Positions 21,281 through 22,340 of a stretch of 22,340 nucleotides of DNA are shown one piece after another (position 1 is the stretch's first letter; each line of letters starts with the position of its first letter). The stretch spans positions 1 to 22,340 of the forward strand of contig JAGUUF010000310.1 in NCBI GenBank assembly GCA_020063545.1, in the 5' to 3' direction. The notes under the pieces are model-generated. The model was not told the origin of the DNA, did no database searches, and saw only the letters and a list, made by a program, of their open reading frames with translations. The translations under genes and the position numbers were made by a program. The DNA comes from Cytophagales bacterium (GTDB lineage Bacteria > Bacteroidota > Bacteroidia > Cytophagales > Cyclobacteriaceae).

Positions 21281-22340
21281 ATGCTCCAGGTTTCTGTTAT
21301 TCGTGAACACCGCGATTCCGCGATTGCCGGGTTAGCCAAACGCGGGCTGAAAGATGCTGCCGGGTTAATTGATAAAGCCATTGAACTGGATCAGCAGCGT
21401 AAACAAACCCAGCAAAAAGCCGATGACCTGAAGGCCCGTTCGAACGCAGAAGCCAAACGCATTGGCGAGCTGATGAAATCAGGCCGGGCCGAAGAAGCCG
21501 CCAGGCTGAGGGCAGTTGTGGCCGGTGACAAGGAGACGTTAAAAAAACTTGAAGAAGAGCTGGCTTCGTATGGGGAGCAACTAAAACAGCACCTGTACAA
21601 AATACCAAATGTGCCGGCCGCAAGGGTGCCGGCAGGCGGAGGGCCGGAGGATAACCTGAATGTTCACCAGCATGGCAACATTCCACAACTTGGCACCGAT
21701 GCATTGCCGCATTGGGAACTGATAAAAAAGTACGACATCATTGATTTTGAACTGGGCAACAAAATCAGCGGTGCGGGTTTTCCGGTATATAAAGGTAAAG
21801 GCGCAAAGTTGCAGCGTGCACTGATTAGCTTTTTTTTAGATGAGGCCGAAAAAGCCGGCTACCGCGAAATGTTGCCGCCCATCGTGGTGAATGAAGCTTC
21901 CGGGTATGGCACCGGGCAGCTTCCCGATAAAGAAGGCCAGATGTATCACATTACATTGGATAATCTTTATCTTATTCCGACTGCCGAAGTACCCATCACC
22001 AATCTTTACCGCGATGTTATCCTTACCGAAGAAGAACTTCCTGTAAAAAATGTGGGGTATACACCTTGCTTTCGCAGGGAGGCAGGCAGTTGGGGCGCGC
22101 ATGTGCGCGGACTTAACCGGCTGCATCAGTTCGATAAGGTGGAGATTGTGCAAATCCGGAAGCCTGAAGATTCTTACCAGGCGCTGGATGAAATGTGTGC
22201 GTATGTCCAGGGACTGCTCGAAAAGCTGGAGTTGCCTTACCGCAAACTGTTGTTGTGTGGTGGCGACATGGGTTTTAATTCAGCCATGACGTATGATATG
22301 GAAGTATTTGCCGCAGCACAGCAGCGTTGGCTCGAAGTAA
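21281..22340 (+). CDS. serS: Seryl-tRNA synthetase (SerRS), partial
   Basis: The first 353 residues of a class II synthetase that charges tRNA-Ser; the frame is open to the window edge and the usual length is about 425. It begins MLQVSVIREHRDS, a normal SerRS start. The N-terminal antiparallel coiled coil that grips the tRNA long arm spans about residues 27-105 and is rich in Lys, Glu, Gln and Ala. The catalytic domain follows, with HWELIKKYDIIDFE (motif 1 region), TAEVPITNLY, and motif 2 FRREAGSWGAHVRGLNRLHQFDKVEI (from F264). Motif 3 lies beyond the window. It is divergent from rho. The leader is too short for a T-box. Confidence 0.97.
   Translation, partial: MLQVSVIREHRDSAIAGLAKRGLKDAAGLIDKAIELDQQRKQTQQKADDLKARSNAEAKRIGELMKSGRAEEAARLRAVVAGDKETLKKLEEELASYGEQLKQHLYKIPNVPAARVPAGGGPEDNLNVHQHGNIPQLGTDALPHWELIKKYDIIDFELGNKISGAGFPVYKGKGAKLQRALISFFLDEAEKAGYREMLPPIVVNEASGYGTGQLPDKEGQMYHITLDNLYLIPTAEVPITNLYRDVILTEEELPVKNVGYTPCFRREAGSWGAHVRGLNRLHQFDKVEIVQIRKPEDSYQALDEMCAYVQGLLEKLELPYRKLLLCGGDMGFNSAMTYDMEVFAAAQQRWLEV

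Noticed and set aside
1..22340. CRISPR array, tRNA/rRNA genes, transposase or prophage genes, defence island
   Set aside because: No spaced direct repeats, no cloverleaf-type sequence and no transposase, integrase or phage-like proteins were seen; apart from hicAB the content is core metabolism.

Overview
The window is about 22 kb of ordinary chromosome, at near-even base composition, from a Bacteroidota (Bacteroidetes) bacterium, most likely of the Cytophagales. The evidence is the protein types (a Bacteroidetes-type IleRS with an insertion-rich catalytic core, a homodimeric GlyRS, a Rho with a long N-terminal linker) and repeated perfect matches to the Bacteroidetes -7 promoter element TAnnTTTG just upstream of genes. 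Almost no gene has a Shine-Dalgarno sequence. In several places a TTG codon that would extend an ORF lies inside the TAnnTTTG element, which argues for the downstream ATG as the true start.

Layout. Positions 1-3786 (minus): ileS overlapping a partial lspA by ATGA. 3884-6301 (minus): an RND/MMPL-type exporter. 6479-8855 (minus): glyS followed by an M90/MtfA-type zinc peptidase. 8900-10189 (minus): an orphan membrane sensor histidine kinase. 10346-12440 (plus): a tandem-domain universal stress protein overlapping a CPA2-type cation:proton antiporter. 12446-13661 (minus): a SdpI-like membrane protein and mazG, separated by a large perfect hairpin. 13742-15415 (plus): a small Cys-rich membrane protein and a GTG-started glmM-like phosphohexomutase. 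15421-16001 (minus): a hicAB toxin-antitoxin pair. 16088-17227 (plus): cysteine desulfurase. 17228-18523 (minus): acetyl-CoA hydrolase/CoA-transferase family enzyme. 18607-19401 (plus): DUF2520 Rossmann protein. 19451-21001 (minus): rho. 21281-end (plus): serS, cut by the window edge.

The genes mostly serve core functions: tRNA charging (Ile, Gly, Ser), envelope precursor supply (glmM), lipoprotein maturation (lspA), transcription termination (rho), sulfur transfer, nucleotide-pool cleaning (mazG), and ion and stress homeostasis (usp-antiporter). The only accessory module is hicAB. I do not see a new multi-gene defence or biosynthetic system. The points most worth a second look are the swapped GIHH motif in IleRS, a palindrome-rich segment carried in frame inside ileS, the large hairpin repeat next to mazG, a textbook Shine-Dalgarno at the usp-antiporter overlap, several near-leaderless promoter placements, and paired dyads in the rho/serS divergent region.
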